Shown piece after piece: positions 32,997-41,684 of a DNA stretch of 64,000 bases. The DNA is taken from NCBI GenBank assembly GCA_949298505.1, contig CASFWW010000038.1, forward strand, positions 1 through 64,000. Reading direction: 5' to 3'. The stretch's first letter is position 1. The number at the start of each line of letters is the position of its first letter. A program made the position numbers and the translations under genes. The notes under the pieces were generated by a model, which saw only the letters and a list, made by a program, of their open reading frames with translations, was not told where the DNA came from and did no database searches. Source of the DNA: Ornithoclostridium sp949298505 (GTDB taxonomy: Bacteria; Bacillota; Clostridia; Christensenellales; UBA3700).

Positions 32997-34013
32997 TTAC
33001 AGCAGACCGTTTTTGATGGATTCGGAATTACTCATATCGTTATCTCTCTCACTGTAAGAGTAGAACACATTGGATACCGACTGAGCAGAGCCCTCGTACC
33101 AAATGATAGCGGCGCCGATTTTACCATTCCAACTTTCGTCTGTTGTGTAATATTTGAGGAGACCGCATTCCCAGATCTGAACTTTTGCTTTAATGTAGTT
33201 AATGCTCATATTTTTCCCGCTGTTATCCTGTTCAAGTCTGTCGATTGTCGTCTTGTCGGCATTTGCTATGTCAACGTCAATCTCAAATGTCAGTTCGTAA
33301 TAAACATCGCCGTTATCGGTCTTTTTCTTTTCTATCTTGGCAGTATCGCTTATGACGATGCCTTCACAGTTCCAATTAGCGCAGGTTTTCTTAGCATCTT
33401 CGAGGTTATGTTCTCCGGGAGAGATGGTGCCTGTACTACCGAACTGACTGTGCTTTTTCCAAGCGGAGTTGTCAACGGAGAGCAGACCGCTTTCTTCGTC
33501 ATATTGAATGTCTTCTCCGTCGGCTTCCATACGATAATAAGTATTGCCTGCAGGGTTATATCTCAAAGCCGCATTTCTGACAAACATTACTTCGGTATAG
33601 CCAAAGTTGTGGTTGACGGGCAGTTTAAGCGTCATATCATCTTTTGCGTTGGAGTTCTGCTTTCTGAGTCTTTGATAAATAAGAGTTCCGCTTTTGTCTT
33701 TAATTGTTGTGGTGCCTTTAGTATAATTGAAGTAAGTATAGCGGTTGACAAATGCCTCGTTATATTCCGCAGCATTCATAATTTGCTGTATCTTTTCGGC
33801 ATCAGACAGGGTATCGTCGTTGATTATCGGAAGAATAGCAGTATGAACGCTTGCCGCAACGCTTTCTTCGGGAGCAACTGTATAGTCCTGTAATACGTTG
33901 GGGATACCTTCAAACTCGTTTACATTGTATTCGCCGTCGTCACAGGCTACAGTAAGCATACCTATGGAGCCTATCAGCATCAGGAGCGTTATCAATGTGA
34001 TGATTTTTTTCAT
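32997..34013 (-). CDS. Lipoprotein of unknown function
   Basis: 338 residues from ATG 34013, preceded by GAAGAGGA; an ATG five codons earlier overlaps that ribosome-binding site and is less likely. Signal sequence with KK, a hydrophobic stretch and lipobox LTVAC, so lipid-anchored outside the membrane. The mature part is acidic and rich in Asn, Asp, Tyr and Thr, with no motif I recognise; a stretch near 215-265 (AKIEKKKTDNGDVYYELTF, then IDVDIAN) looks like beta strands. The coding sequence appears AT-richer than its neighbours, which may mean different expression or acquisition. Own promoter and terminator. Confidence 0.75.
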   Translation of the reverse strand: MKKIITLITLLMLIGSIGMLTVACDDGEYNVNEFEGIPNVLQDYTVAPEESVAASVHTAILPIINDDTLSDAEKIQQIMNAAEYNEAFVNRYTYFNYTKGTTTIKDKSGTLIYQRLRKQNSNAKDDMTLKLPVNHNFGYTEVMFVRNAALRYNPAGNTYYRMEADGEDIQYDEESGLLSVDNSAWKKHSQFGSTGTISPGEHNLEDAKKTCANWNCEGIVISDTAKIEKKKTDNGDVYYELTFEIDVDIANADKTTIDRLEQDNSGKNMSINYIKAKVQIWECGLLKYYTTDESWNGKIGAAIIWYEGSAQSVSNVFYSYSERDNDMSNSESIKNGLL

Positions 34014-34103
34014 AATAATCCTCTTCATACAATTTATTCGTTCGGCGAAAAGCCGTACGTTTCAATTTCTCAAACGCGAGGGAATAGCCCTTTTATTTCT
34101 TTT

Positions 34104-34133
34104 ATTATATTATTTGTGCAAAATGTTTGTCAA
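34104..34133 (-). promoter_or_regulatory. Promoter of the minus-strand lipoprotein gene
   Basis: On the minus strand TTGACA (34133-34128), 18-bp spacer, TATAAT (34109-34104). Confidence 0.85.
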
Positions 34134-34189
34134 CTCACTTGAGCGCACAAAATATGGACGAAACGGTAAACGGCAAATAGATTCCCGCA

Positions 34190-34219
34190 TTGACATTTCA
34201 GGTGAAAATACTTTATAAT
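34190..34219 (+). promoter_or_regulatory. Promoter of the alpha-mannosidase gene
   Basis: TTGACA (34190-34195), 18-bp spacer, TATAAT (34214-34219); divergent from the lipoprotein promoter. Confidence 0.8.
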
Positions 34220-34247
34220 CTAATTGAAAACTGTTAAGCGAGGGAAA

Positions 34248-37190
34248 ATGGTAGAGAGATTTTTGTTGTATCCGTATCACGTGAAGTCGTTGATCAAGGT
34301 CAGGAAACGCATTTTTACGCCCGTCGGCGCGCTTGAAGCGAAGGTTCTGAAAAGTGCCGAGCCTGTTTCGGTTTCGGAGGCGGAGAAACTCGGTTTTTCG
34401 CCGATAAAGAAAGGCGATGTCTGGGCGGGCGATTTCGGATGCGCGGTATTCGCGTTTTCTGGAGTCGTGCCAGAGTCGGCAAAAGGGAGGAAAGTCGTCG
34501 CGCTGGTCGATATCCGGGGCGAAGGACTGGTGATCAGAGACGGCGTTCCCGTTCAGGGCATAACGCAGGTGACGGACGGCATAGACTGGGTGCAGAGCGC
34601 GAAAGGCAAGCAGGAGATACCTCTGTACGATTGCGCGGAAGGCGGAGAAAAGATCTTCTTTTACGTGGACGCGGGATACAACGGAAAGAAGAAAAAAGCG
34701 AATACGTATGCGAAATTCCGCCGCGCGGATATCGCCGTGACGGACGAGAACGCGAGGGCGTTTTACTATGACGCGCTCCAGCTTTTCATGCTGCTTCTGA
34801 CTTTAGGGCAGAACGAATATCTGACAGAGAAAAGGGCTAAAGAGGTAGACGGCGCGTTGAAAAAAGCGTTCCGCATCTATTTCAAAGGCGACTGTGAAGG
34901 CGCGAGAGGTGTGCTGGCGGCTGTCGCTGCGGAAAAGCCGGATTACGACGCTCCCGTATATACCGCGGTCGGACACGCCCACCTCGATCTTGCGTATCTG
35001 TGGCCTATCAGGGAGACCAAGAGAAAGGGCGCGCGCACTTTTGCCAATCAGCTTGCCAATCTGAAGAAATACCCCGGTTACGTTTTCGGTGCGAGCCAGG
35101 CACAGCTTTTTCAATGGATGAAGGATCTTTATCCGTCCGTTTACGCAGACATAAAGCAGGCTGTTGCGAAAGGCAGGATAGAGATCCAGGGCGCGATGTG
35201 GACGGAAAACGACTGCAACATCCCGTCGGGAGAGAGCATAATACGTCAGTTTCTCTACGGCGAAGAATTTTTTCGCAAGGAGTTCGACAAGACGAGCAAA
35301 GTGGTCTGGTTGCCCGACGTGTTCGGCTATCCGGCGTCACTTCCTCAAATATTCAAAGGGTGCGGCAGGGATTATTTCGCGACGATAAAGCTGACATGGA
35401 ACAATCACAACAAGTTTCCGTACAAGACTTTCAGGTGGAAGGGCATCGACGGTACGGAAATACTTTCGCACATGGCGCCGCAGGGCAACTACAATTCATC
35501 GGCAACGCCTATGGCGTTCGTGAAATCTTTCAAAGGCAATCCTCAGAGCAAAGAGGTGAAGCACGCATTGATGATATTCGGCATAGGCGACGGCGGCGGA
35601 GGTCCGGGAGAAGCGCCTCTCGAGCTTCTTTCAAGGGAAAGCTGTCAGAACGGACTCGCTCCTGTAAAATTCGGCACGGCAGGTATGTTCTTTGAGGAGC
35701 TTGACGCAGACAAAGAAGCCGTGATACCCGTTTACGAAGGCGAACTGTATCTCGAAAAACATCAGGGAACTTATACTTCACAGGCGAAGAACAAACTGTA
35801 TAACAGGCTCATGGAGCAGGAACTGCACACGCTGGAATGGCTATGCTCGCTCGCAATGCTCAAAGGCATAAAGTGGAACAGGGCGGCGCTGGACGAAATA
35901 TGGAAAGAGGTGCTGCTTTACCAGTTCCACGACATAATCCCGGGCAGCTCGATCAAACGCGTGTTCGACGAGAGCGTTGAAAGGTACAAGATCATGCACG
36001 AAGCCGTGATCAAAGAACGCGACAGACTTCTCGGAGCGATGAAGAAAGAGGACGGAAAGAGCGCCGTGAACCCCGTGGATTTCGGCAGAAAAGAGTACGT
36101 CAAAGACGGGGACAAATGGTATCTCGCAGAGGTCGGACCTTATTCTGCGGCAAAGCTTACCGATGCCGGAGAATCTAAAACTTCGGCAGGAGAAAACTGG
36201 ATCGCAAACGACAGGATAAAGATCGGATTCAGCAAGGAAGGCTGGATAGATTCAGTGGTCGAAATAAACACGGGCAGGGAAATTTGCGGCGGATATTTCG
36301 ACAAGTTGGTCGTATATGAAGACCCCAGACTTTTCTACAACGCGTGGGATATCAGAGAGGATTACCGCGATCTCCCCAGCCAGCCGATGACCCTTGTCGA
36401 GAGCAGATGTTACGTGGACGGCAACTCGGCTGTCAGAGAAGCCACCTTTGCGTACGGAGCTTCTACGCTTGTGCAGAAGATCACTCTCAGACAGGGAGAG
36501 GAACTTGTCGAGTTCGATAACAGCGCGGACTGGCACGAGGATTTCAAGATGCTGAGGGCGGAATTCAGACCCAAGGAGTATTCCGACATTGTCAACTGCG
36601 ATATCCAGTTCGGCAACGTGGACAGATCTACAAAGGACGATACTCCCGTCAGAAAAGCCCAGTTCGAGATATGCGCGCACAAATTCGTCAACGTCGACGG
36701 CGAGGACGGCGGTTTCGCGGTGCTTTCAAACTGCAAGTACGGTTACCGCGTGAAGGACGGCTATATTTCGCTCAATCTTCTCAGAAGCCCGAAAAGACCT
36801 GACCCGGAAGGCGACAGAGGCAGGCATTATTTCGGTTTTGCGATATATCCGCACAAGGGGACGTGGAAGAACAGCGACCTTGTGAAAAAGGCGTATTGCT
36901 ACAATCATCCGCTGATCGTCTGCGATTTCCTGCCTTCACTCGAAAGACTGGTCGACGACGGAAACGAAAGCGTGATTGTGGAGACCGTCAAACCTTCTCA
37001 CGACGGAAAAGGGATCACGGCGAGGATTTACGAGAGGTACGGGGAAGACGCGACCGCTAACGTCCGCGCCGGATTCAGATATAAAGCAGTGTACGAAGCG
37101 GATATGCTGGAAAGAAAGGGAGACAAGATCGAAAGCGCCGCTTTGCAATTCGGAAAGTACCGGATACGCACGCTGTATTTCGAGTTGTGA
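34248..37190 (+). CDS. GH38 alpha-mannosidase
   Basis: 980 residues from ATG 34248 (GAGGGAAA upstream; a start at 34224 would fall before the ribosome-binding site). Retaining zinc-dependent enzyme that removes alpha-linked mannose from N-glycans or mannans. The zinc motif HxHLD is GHAHLDLAYLWP (about residue 242), the nucleophile aspartate is in WLPDVFGYPASLPQI (about 355), and a further ligand histidine is in YQFHDIIPGSS (about 560). The C-terminal 400 residues are the beta-sandwich domains of the family. No signal peptide, so it probably acts in the cytosol on imported oligosaccharide. No dedicated transporter is adjacent. Confidence 0.95.
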   Translation: MVERFLLYPYHVKSLIKVRKRIFTPVGALEAKVLKSAEPVSVSEAEKLGFSPIKKGDVWAGDFGCAVFAFSGVVPESAKGRKVVALVDIRGEGLVIRDGVPVQGITQVTDGIDWVQSAKGKQEIPLYDCAEGGEKIFFYVDAGYNGKKKKANTYAKFRRADIAVTDENARAFYYDALQLFMLLLTLGQNEYLTEKRAKEVDGALKKAFRIYFKGDCEGARGVLAAVAAEKPDYDAPVYTAVGHAHLDLAYLWPIRETKRKGARTFANQLANLKKYPGYVFGASQAQLFQWMKDLYPSVYADIKQAVAKGRIEIQGAMWTENDCNIPSGESIIRQFLYGEEFFRKEFDKTSKVVWLPDVFGYPASLPQIFKGCGRDYFATIKLTWNNHNKFPYKTFRWKGIDGTEILSHMAPQGNYNSSATPMAFVKSFKGNPQSKEVKHALMIFGIGDGGGGPGEAPLELLSRESCQNGLAPVKFGTAGMFFEELDADKEAVIPVYEGELYLEKHQGTYTSQAKNKLYNRLMEQELHTLEWLCSLAMLKGIKWNRAALDEIWKEVLLYQFHDIIPGSSIKRVFDESVERYKIMHEAVIKERDRLLGAMKKEDGKSAVNPVDFGRKEYVKDGDKWYLAEVGPYSAAKLTDAGESKTSAGENWIANDRIKIGFSKEGWIDSVVEINTGREICGGYFDKLVVYEDPRLFYNAWDIREDYRDLPSQPMTLVESRCYVDGNSAVREATFAYGASTLVQKITLRQGEELVEFDNSADWHEDFKMLRAEFRPKEYSDIVNCDIQFGNVDRSTKDDTPVRKAQFEICAHKFVNVDGEDGGFAVLSNCKYGYRVKDGYISLNLLRSPKRPDPEGDRGRHYFGFAIYPHKGTWKNSDLVKKAYCYNHPLIVCDFLPSLERLVDDGNESVIVETVKPSHDGKGITARIYERYGEDATANVRAGFRYKAVYEADMLERKGDKIESAALQFGKYRIRTLYFEL

Positions 37191-37197
37191 CCGTTGA

Positions 37198-37226
37198 CCG
37201 TCGGCTGAATGCCGGCGGTTTTTTTT
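37198..37226 (+). terminator. Terminator of the alpha-mannosidase gene
   Basis: CCGTCGGC / GCCGGCGG with TGAAT loop, then T8. Confidence 0.9.
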
Positions 37227-37315
37227 GACGTTTGTCGAAAATGCCTGAGCCGGAAAGCGGCATATCGGACAGAACATTGCGCGGAAAATCGTACAAAAGT
37301 GCCAGAATTTGACTA

Positions 37316-37344
37316 TTGACACTCAAAATCGCATGTGATATTAT
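37316..37344 (+). promoter_or_regulatory. Promoter of the membrane/LURP-one-like cluster
   Basis: TTGACA (37316-37321), 17-bp spacer, TATTAT (37339-37344); a TATAAT overlaps at 37342-37347. Confidence 0.75.
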
Positions 37345-37389
37345 AATAAAAAAGCGGAAAATCAATATTTTCGCTGCGAGGGAGGAGAA

Positions 37390-37809
37390 ATGAATCCTGG
37401 TGACAAGTTGCGCATTGGCGGCGCAAGGGTCGGAAACATAATGACTGGGATATGTATTGCGGCAACCATTCTGACGTTGCTGAGCGCTTTTTCGCCGCTT
37501 CTTATGGCGTTTTATCTGCTGATGCTTCTCGTTCTGATCATAATCACTCTGGGAACGATATTTATCCTTGTCGACGGGTTCGGCAGTTTCTTTTCTTCTA
37601 GCACGGACAGTTTCGCTTCGTTTACCGAGACGGCAACCAGGGCTTTGCCCTATTTCGCCGTCGTCGCTGTGGTGACTGCGATAATCGCCGCGGTCTTGCT
37701 GGCGCTTGACGTAAGAGGAAAGAAACAGACCGGAAAGATCGTCGGAGTGGTCGTATGCGCCGTGCTTGCCGTGGCGTTCGCGTTGTTGTCGAAGGCGGTG
37801 ATGAAATGA
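37390..37809 (+). CDS. Small multi-pass membrane protein
   Basis: 139 residues, ATG preceded by GGGAGGAG. Four hydrophobic segments (about 17-40, 41-62, 86-106 and 115-134) with a serine-rich loop between the second and third (FFSSSTDSFASF). No family recognised. Its stop overlaps the next start by ATGA, so it is co-translated with the second membrane protein and probably forms part of the same complex. Confidence 0.75.
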   Translation: MNPGDKLRIGGARVGNIMTGICIAATILTLLSAFSPLLMAFYLLMLLVLIIITLGTIFILVDGFGSFFSSSTDSFASFTETATRALPYFAVVAVVTAIIAAVLLALDVRGKKQTGKIVGVVVCAVLAVAFALLSKAVMK

Positions 37810-38318
37810 GCGTTGTGAATCTGAAAGTGAAAAGCGTTTCCGGCGTAAATCCCGTCGTCTGTGTGGATGGAAAGAGGGTAAGATTTCAGAAAAACAGCTT
37901 CGGGAACATGATCGCAAGGACTGAAGTGAAAGACGGCGCGCGCCTTACGGTACAGGTGTGGGATCCGATACTCAGCCCGATGTGGCTTTTGTGGGAAATG
38001 CTGTATTTCGTGATAAGTGTTCTGGGCATTTTCGATCTTGCGAAAGACAGAATTAAAAGGGCTATAGAATTTGAAGCCGTACTGCATCCCGGAGAAAGCG
38101 AGTCTCAGGCAACGGTAACCGTGATCCGGTCAGGCGGGGACAAGAGTCCGGCAGCAGAACTGGAATGTAACTTTGAAGCCGAAGTGTTGAAAAACGAGTA
38201 TTACGGCTTCGATCTGATAAAGAAAAGAAGAAGGATCGCTTTGTTGATAAAAATCGCCGCCTGGATCGTGCTTGTCGGCACAGCCATTGCGGTGGTTGCA
38301 AATATAATGGCAAAATGA
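37806..38318 (+). CDS. Membrane protein of unknown function
   Basis: 170 residues from ATG 37806. A beta-rich N-terminus (about 1-55: VVNLKVKSVSGVNPVVCVDG...) is followed by a hydrophobic stretch (about 57-77, MWLLWEMLYFVISVLGIF), a second soluble stretch, a basic patch KKRRR and a C-terminal membrane segment (about 145-168). No family recognised. It lies between another membrane protein and a LURP-one-like gene. Confidence 0.72.
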   Translation: MSVVNLKVKSVSGVNPVVCVDGKRVRFQKNSFGNMIARTEVKDGARLTVQVWDPILSPMWLLWEMLYFVISVLGIFDLAKDRIKRAIEFEAVLHPGESESQATVTVIRSGGDKSPAAELECNFEAEVLKNEYYGFDLIKKRRRIALLIKIAAWIVLVGTAIAVVANIMAK

Positions 38319-38328
38319 CGGAGGAGAT

Positions 38329-38823
38329 ATGATAACGTTAATAGTAAAAAACAAGATGTTTTCTATAAGGGGAAACTCTACGGTAAAAAATGAGAACGAC
38401 GAAGATATGTTCGTCGTCAAAGGTTCGCTTTTTTCTCCCAGAAAGAAAAAGAGAATATACGATTTGGACGGGAACCTGCTTTACTATGTGAAGAACAAAC
38501 TGATCAGATGGTTCATGAACAGCGTTTATATATACAACGCAGAAGGAAACAAGATCGCGCGCATAAAACAGAAGTTCAAGCTGTTCAAAAAGGAGTTCGT
38601 GCTCAGCGGTTACGCTGACGAGATCGAGATAAAAGGCGATTTCATACAGCGCCGTCTCGAGATATTCAAGAACGGTGAGAAGATCGGCGAAGTGGGCAAG
38701 AAATTCGTTTCTCTGGTCGACAAGTTCACTCTGACTTGTTACAAGGACGAAGACGCTCCGCTCCTCGTCGCGCTGATTGTCGCGATAGACAACATCAACG
38801 ACAAGAACGTAGCGGACAGCTGA
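38329..38823 (+). CDS. LURP-one-related / tubby-like (DUF567-type) protein
   Basis: 164 residues, ATG preceded by GGAGGAG. The pattern of short beta hairpins with the typical order KMFSIRG, FVVKGSLFS, IYDLDGNLLYYVKNK, VYIYNAEGNKIARIKQK and KGDFIQRRLEIFKNGEKIGEV is that of the LURP-one-related family, a tubby-like beta barrel around a central helix (here late: LLVALIVAIDNI). Bacterial members have no settled function; a lipid or membrane interaction is suggested by the tubby-like fold and fits the two membrane proteins encoded upstream. Confidence 0.75.
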   Translation: MITLIVKNKMFSIRGNSTVKNENDEDMFVVKGSLFSPRKKKRIYDLDGNLLYYVKNKLIRWFMNSVYIYNAEGNKIARIKQKFKLFKKEFVLSGYADEIEIKGDFIQRRLEIFKNGEKIGEVGKKFVSLVDKFTLTCYKDEDAPLLVALIVAIDNINDKNVADS

Positions 38824-38920
38824 CGCGATGCTCGTGCGGATGCGGCTGATACTGCGCGCCTGAATCGGCAAAGAGATCGGATTGACAAGCCGTACGAGGT
38901 TTTATATGCGGTTTGGCAAA

Positions 38921-38955
38921 AAAATATGCGCCTCCCGGAAGGGAAGCGCTTATTT
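38921..38955. terminator. Bidirectional terminator between convergent genes
   Basis: GCGCCTCCC / GGGAAGCGC with GGAA loop (one mismatch); T-rich on both sides (TTATTTT on plus, ATATTTTTTT on minus). Serves the LURP-one-like cluster and the second nrdD. Confidence 0.8.
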
Positions 38956-38971
38956 TATGTATTATTCAGTA

Positions 38972-41350
38972 TCAGTTGTTAGCCGCTTTCTTCGCGGCGT
39001 TGACGTAGCGCATGATCTCGCTTACGCCCGCGTACTTTTCAAAGCCGTCCGTGCCGGTCACGACCAGGGTGGGAGCCTGACGGATGCCGTAAGTCTCCAC
39101 GAGGTTCGCGTTTTCTTCTGCAAACAGCTTGACGTAGCTGACGCCGTTGTCGCTGAGGAACTTTTCGGCGATCTTGCAGTTGGGGCAGGTTTTGGTGGCG
39201 AACAGCGTCAGCTGTACGTCGCATCCCGCGCTGCGGGTCTCATTGCATTCCTCAACGGGCTTTTTGCCTTTTTTGAGGGTGGAGTGCGCGATATCGTAGA
39301 CCTGTCTGTCCTTGAATTCCTGCGACTTGCCGTCGTTCCAGTTCTGGACGGGGCGGTAGTAGCCGGTGATACGGCTGTATACTTCGGTCTTTCCTCCGCA
39401 TATCGGGCAGGTGTACTGCTCGCCGCTCAGATAGCCGTGATCCTTGCAGATCGAATAGGTCGGGGACAGCGTGTAGTAAGGAAGCTTGTAGTTGTCCGCG
39501 ATCTTCTTGACGAGAGCCGCCGCCGCTTTCCAGTCGGGGAGCTTTTCTCCGAGGAACGCGTGGAACACGGTACCGGAGGTGTACAGCGTCTGGAGTTCGT
39601 CCTGAATGTCGAGCGCGTCGAAGATGTCAGACGTGAAGCCGACGGGCAGGTGGGAACTGTTGGTGTAGTACGGCGTACCGTTCTCGTTGGCGGTGATGAT
39701 GTCCGGGAACTGTTCCTTGTCGTGCTTTGCGAAACGGTAAGAGGTGGACTCTGCCGGCGTAGCTTCGAGGTTGTACAGGTCGCCGTATTCTTCCTGATAA
39801 TCGGAAAGTCTTTCACGCATATGGTTGAGCACGTCCTTGGTGAACTGCTGAGCTTCTTCGCTCGTCATATCCTTTCCGATCCACTTCGCGTTGAGCGCCG
39901 CTTCGTTCATGCCGACGAGACCTATCGTCGAGAAGTGGTTGGCGAAAGTGCCCAGGTAACGCTTGGTATACGGATAGAGACCTTCGTCGAGAAGCTTGGT
40001 GATGACGGTACGCTTTGTCTTGAGCGAACGCGCCGAGACGTCCATAAGTCTGTCGAGACGCTTGTAGAAATCCGCTTCGTTCTTTGCAAGGTAAGCGATA
40101 CGCGGCATATTGATGGTCACGACGCCGACGGAACCGGTGGATTCGCCGCTGCCGAAGTAACCGCCCGACTTCTTTCTGAGTTCTCTGAGGTCAAGGCGCA
40201 GTCTGCAACACATACTGCGGATGTCGCTCGGCTCCATATCTGAGTTGATGTAGTTGGAGAAGTAAGGCGTGCCGTACTTGGAGGTCATCTCAAAGAGCAG
40301 TCTGTTGTTCTCGGTGTCGGACCAGTCGAAGTCTTTGGTTATGGAATAGGTCGGGATCGGGTACTGGAAGCCTCTGCCGTTCGCGTCGCCTTCGATCATG
40401 ACCTCGATGAACGCCTTGTTGACCATATCCATTTCTTTCTGGCAGTCCTTATACCTGAAGTCCTGTTCCTTGCCGCCGACGATCGCGGGAAGTTCCGCAA
40501 GATCCTTGGGGACGACCCAGTCGAGCGTGATGTTGGAGAACGGAGCTTGCGTACCCCAACGGGAGGGGGTGTTTACGCCGTAAATGAAGGACTCTATGCA
40601 CTTCTTGACCTGGTCGTAGTTCAGGTTGTCCTTCTTTACAAAAGGCGCGAGATAGGTGTCGAAAGAGGAGAACGCCTGCGCGCCCGCCCATTCGTTCTGC
40701 ATGATGCCGAGAAAGTTGACCATCTGGTTGCACAGGGTCGCGAGGTGGCTTGCCGGAGCCGAAGTGATCTTGCCGGGGATGCCGCCGAGACCTTCCTGGA
40801 TGAGCTGTTTGAGAGACCAGCCCGCGCAGTAACCGGTGAGCATGCTCAGGTCATGGATGTGGATCTCCGCGTTTCTGTGCGCTTTCGCGATCTCGTCGTC
40901 GTAGATCTCGCTGAGCCAGTAGTTCGCGGTGATCGCGCCGCTGTTGGAAAGAATGAGACCGCCTACCGAGTAGGTGACCGTGGAGTTCTCCTTGACGCGC
41001 CAGTCGGTTGCCTTGACGTAGCTGTCCACGAGAGACTTGTAGTCAAGCATCGTAGACTTCATGTTGCGGATCTTTTCTCTCTGACGTCTGTAAAGGATGT
41101 AAGCTTTCGCAACGTCGGAGTAGCCCGCCTGGATGAGCACGGACTCAACGCTGTCCTGAATGTCCTCGACCGCGATCTTGCCGTCTTTGATCTTCGGCTC
41201 GAAGTCTGCGGTAACCTTGAGCGCGAGCATGTCGATCACGCTGGGATGATACTGCTTGTCGTTCGCTTCGAAAGCCTTGGTGATCGCAACCGCGATCTTT
41301 TTGATGTCGAATTCGGCTACGGCGCCGTCTCTTTTGATGACCTGATACAT
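38972..41350 (-). CDS. nrdD: Class III ribonucleotide reductase with fused C-terminal redoxin domain
   Basis: 792 residues, ATG preceded by GGAAGGAG. N-terminal ATP-cone (about 1-95, MYQVIKRDGAVAEFD), reductase body with cysteines in GYCAGWSLKQL (about 173) and MCCRLRLDLR (about 380), zinc site around TCPICGG (about 648) and glycyl-radical loop RITGYYRP (about 661). Beyond the usual end lies a redoxin domain of about 85 residues with the dithiol TCPNC (about 718) and the cis-proline segment QAPTLVVTG. Families of class III reductases that take electrons from NrdH/thioredoxin-like redoxins are known; here the donor is probably built in. It differs clearly from the nrdD at 3707. Its promoter is overlaid by paired NrdR boxes. 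Confidence 0.95.
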   Translation of the reverse strand: MYQVIKRDGAVAEFDIKKIAVAITKAFEANDKQYHPSVIDMLALKVTADFEPKIKDGKIAVEDIQDSVESVLIQAGYSDVAKAYILYRRQREKIRNMKSTMLDYKSLVDSYVKATDWRVKENSTVTYSVGGLILSNSGAITANYWLSEIYDDEIAKAHRNAEIHIHDLSMLTGYCAGWSLKQLIQEGLGGIPGKITSAPASHLATLCNQMVNFLGIMQNEWAGAQAFSSFDTYLAPFVKKDNLNYDQVKKCIESFIYGVNTPSRWGTQAPFSNITLDWVVPKDLAELPAIVGGKEQDFRYKDCQKEMDMVNKAFIEVMIEGDANGRGFQYPIPTYSITKDFDWSDTENNRLLFEMTSKYGTPYFSNYINSDMEPSDIRSMCCRLRLDLRELRKKSGGYFGSGESTGSVGVVTINMPRIAYLAKNEADFYKRLDRLMDVSARSLKTKRTVITKLLDEGLYPYTKRYLGTFANHFSTIGLVGMNEAALNAKWIGKDMTSEEAQQFTKDVLNHMRERLSDYQEEYGDLYNLEATPAESTSYRFAKHDKEQFPDIITANENGTPYYTNSSHLPVGFTSDIFDALDIQDELQTLYTSGTVFHAFLGEKLPDWKAAAALVKKIADNYKLPYYTLSPTYSICKDHGYLSGEQYTCPICGGKTEVYSRITGYYRPVQNWNDGKSQEFKDRQVYDIAHSTLKKGKKPVEECNETRSAGCDVQLTLFATKTCPNCKIAEKFLSDNGVSYVKLFAEENANLVETYGIRQAPTLVVTGTDGFEKYAGVSEIMRYVNAAKKAANN

Positions 41351-41393
41351 TGTTTTCTCCTTCCTTTCCCGCCTTTATCAGCGAGCAAAACTA

Positions 41394-41422
41394 ATTATAG
41401 CATTGCAAATGCTGTATGTCAA
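41394..41422 (-). promoter_or_regulatory. Promoter of the redoxin-fused nrdD
   Basis: Minus strand: TTGACA (41422-41417), 17-bp spacer, TATAAT (41399-41394), both exact. Confidence 0.9.
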
Positions 41423-41432
41423 TATATTGTGT
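41417..41432 (-). promoter_or_regulatory. NrdR box, promoter-proximal
   Basis: On the plus strand TGTCAATATATTGTGT; it contains the -35 hexamer, so bound NrdR would block polymerase. Paired with a box 33 bp away. Confidence 0.8.
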
Positions 41433-41449
41433 CAATATTTTTTCTGAAA

Positions 41450-41465
41450 ACACAATATATTGTGG
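41450..41465 (-). promoter_or_regulatory. NrdR box, distal
   Basis: On the plus strand ACACAATATATTGTGG; 33 bp centre to centre from the other box, about three helical turns, the usual arrangement. Confidence 0.82.
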
Positions 41466-41631
41466 TTTGGGCTGTAAACGCCGCGTATTTCAAACGGTAA
41501 TAAAACGACGTTTGACGCTGCCGGAACGGCTGAAATAACGTTTTTGTGTAAAAAAACGCGGATCGGGAGAGAGTGCGGGAGTACAGCCCGGTTGAGGTCG
41601 GGGGAGAGAAGTGAAAAGCAAAGAGGCGCAG

Positions 41632-41663
41632 TAAAAAGATCCGCTCCCCGCGAAGGGAGCGGA
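41632..41663 (-). terminator. Terminator after the NrdG2-type activase
   Basis: Minus strand: TCCGCTCCC / GGGAGCGGA stem followed by TCTTTTT. It separates the activase from the nrdD downstream, which has its own promoter. Confidence 0.85.
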
Positions 41664-41684
41664 CCGTCCGGTTGAAGTTTCGGG

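Noticed and set aside
38882..40243. 453-codon open frame on the plus strand
   Set aside because: Antisense to the redoxin-fused nrdD; composition is the complement of that gene's codons.
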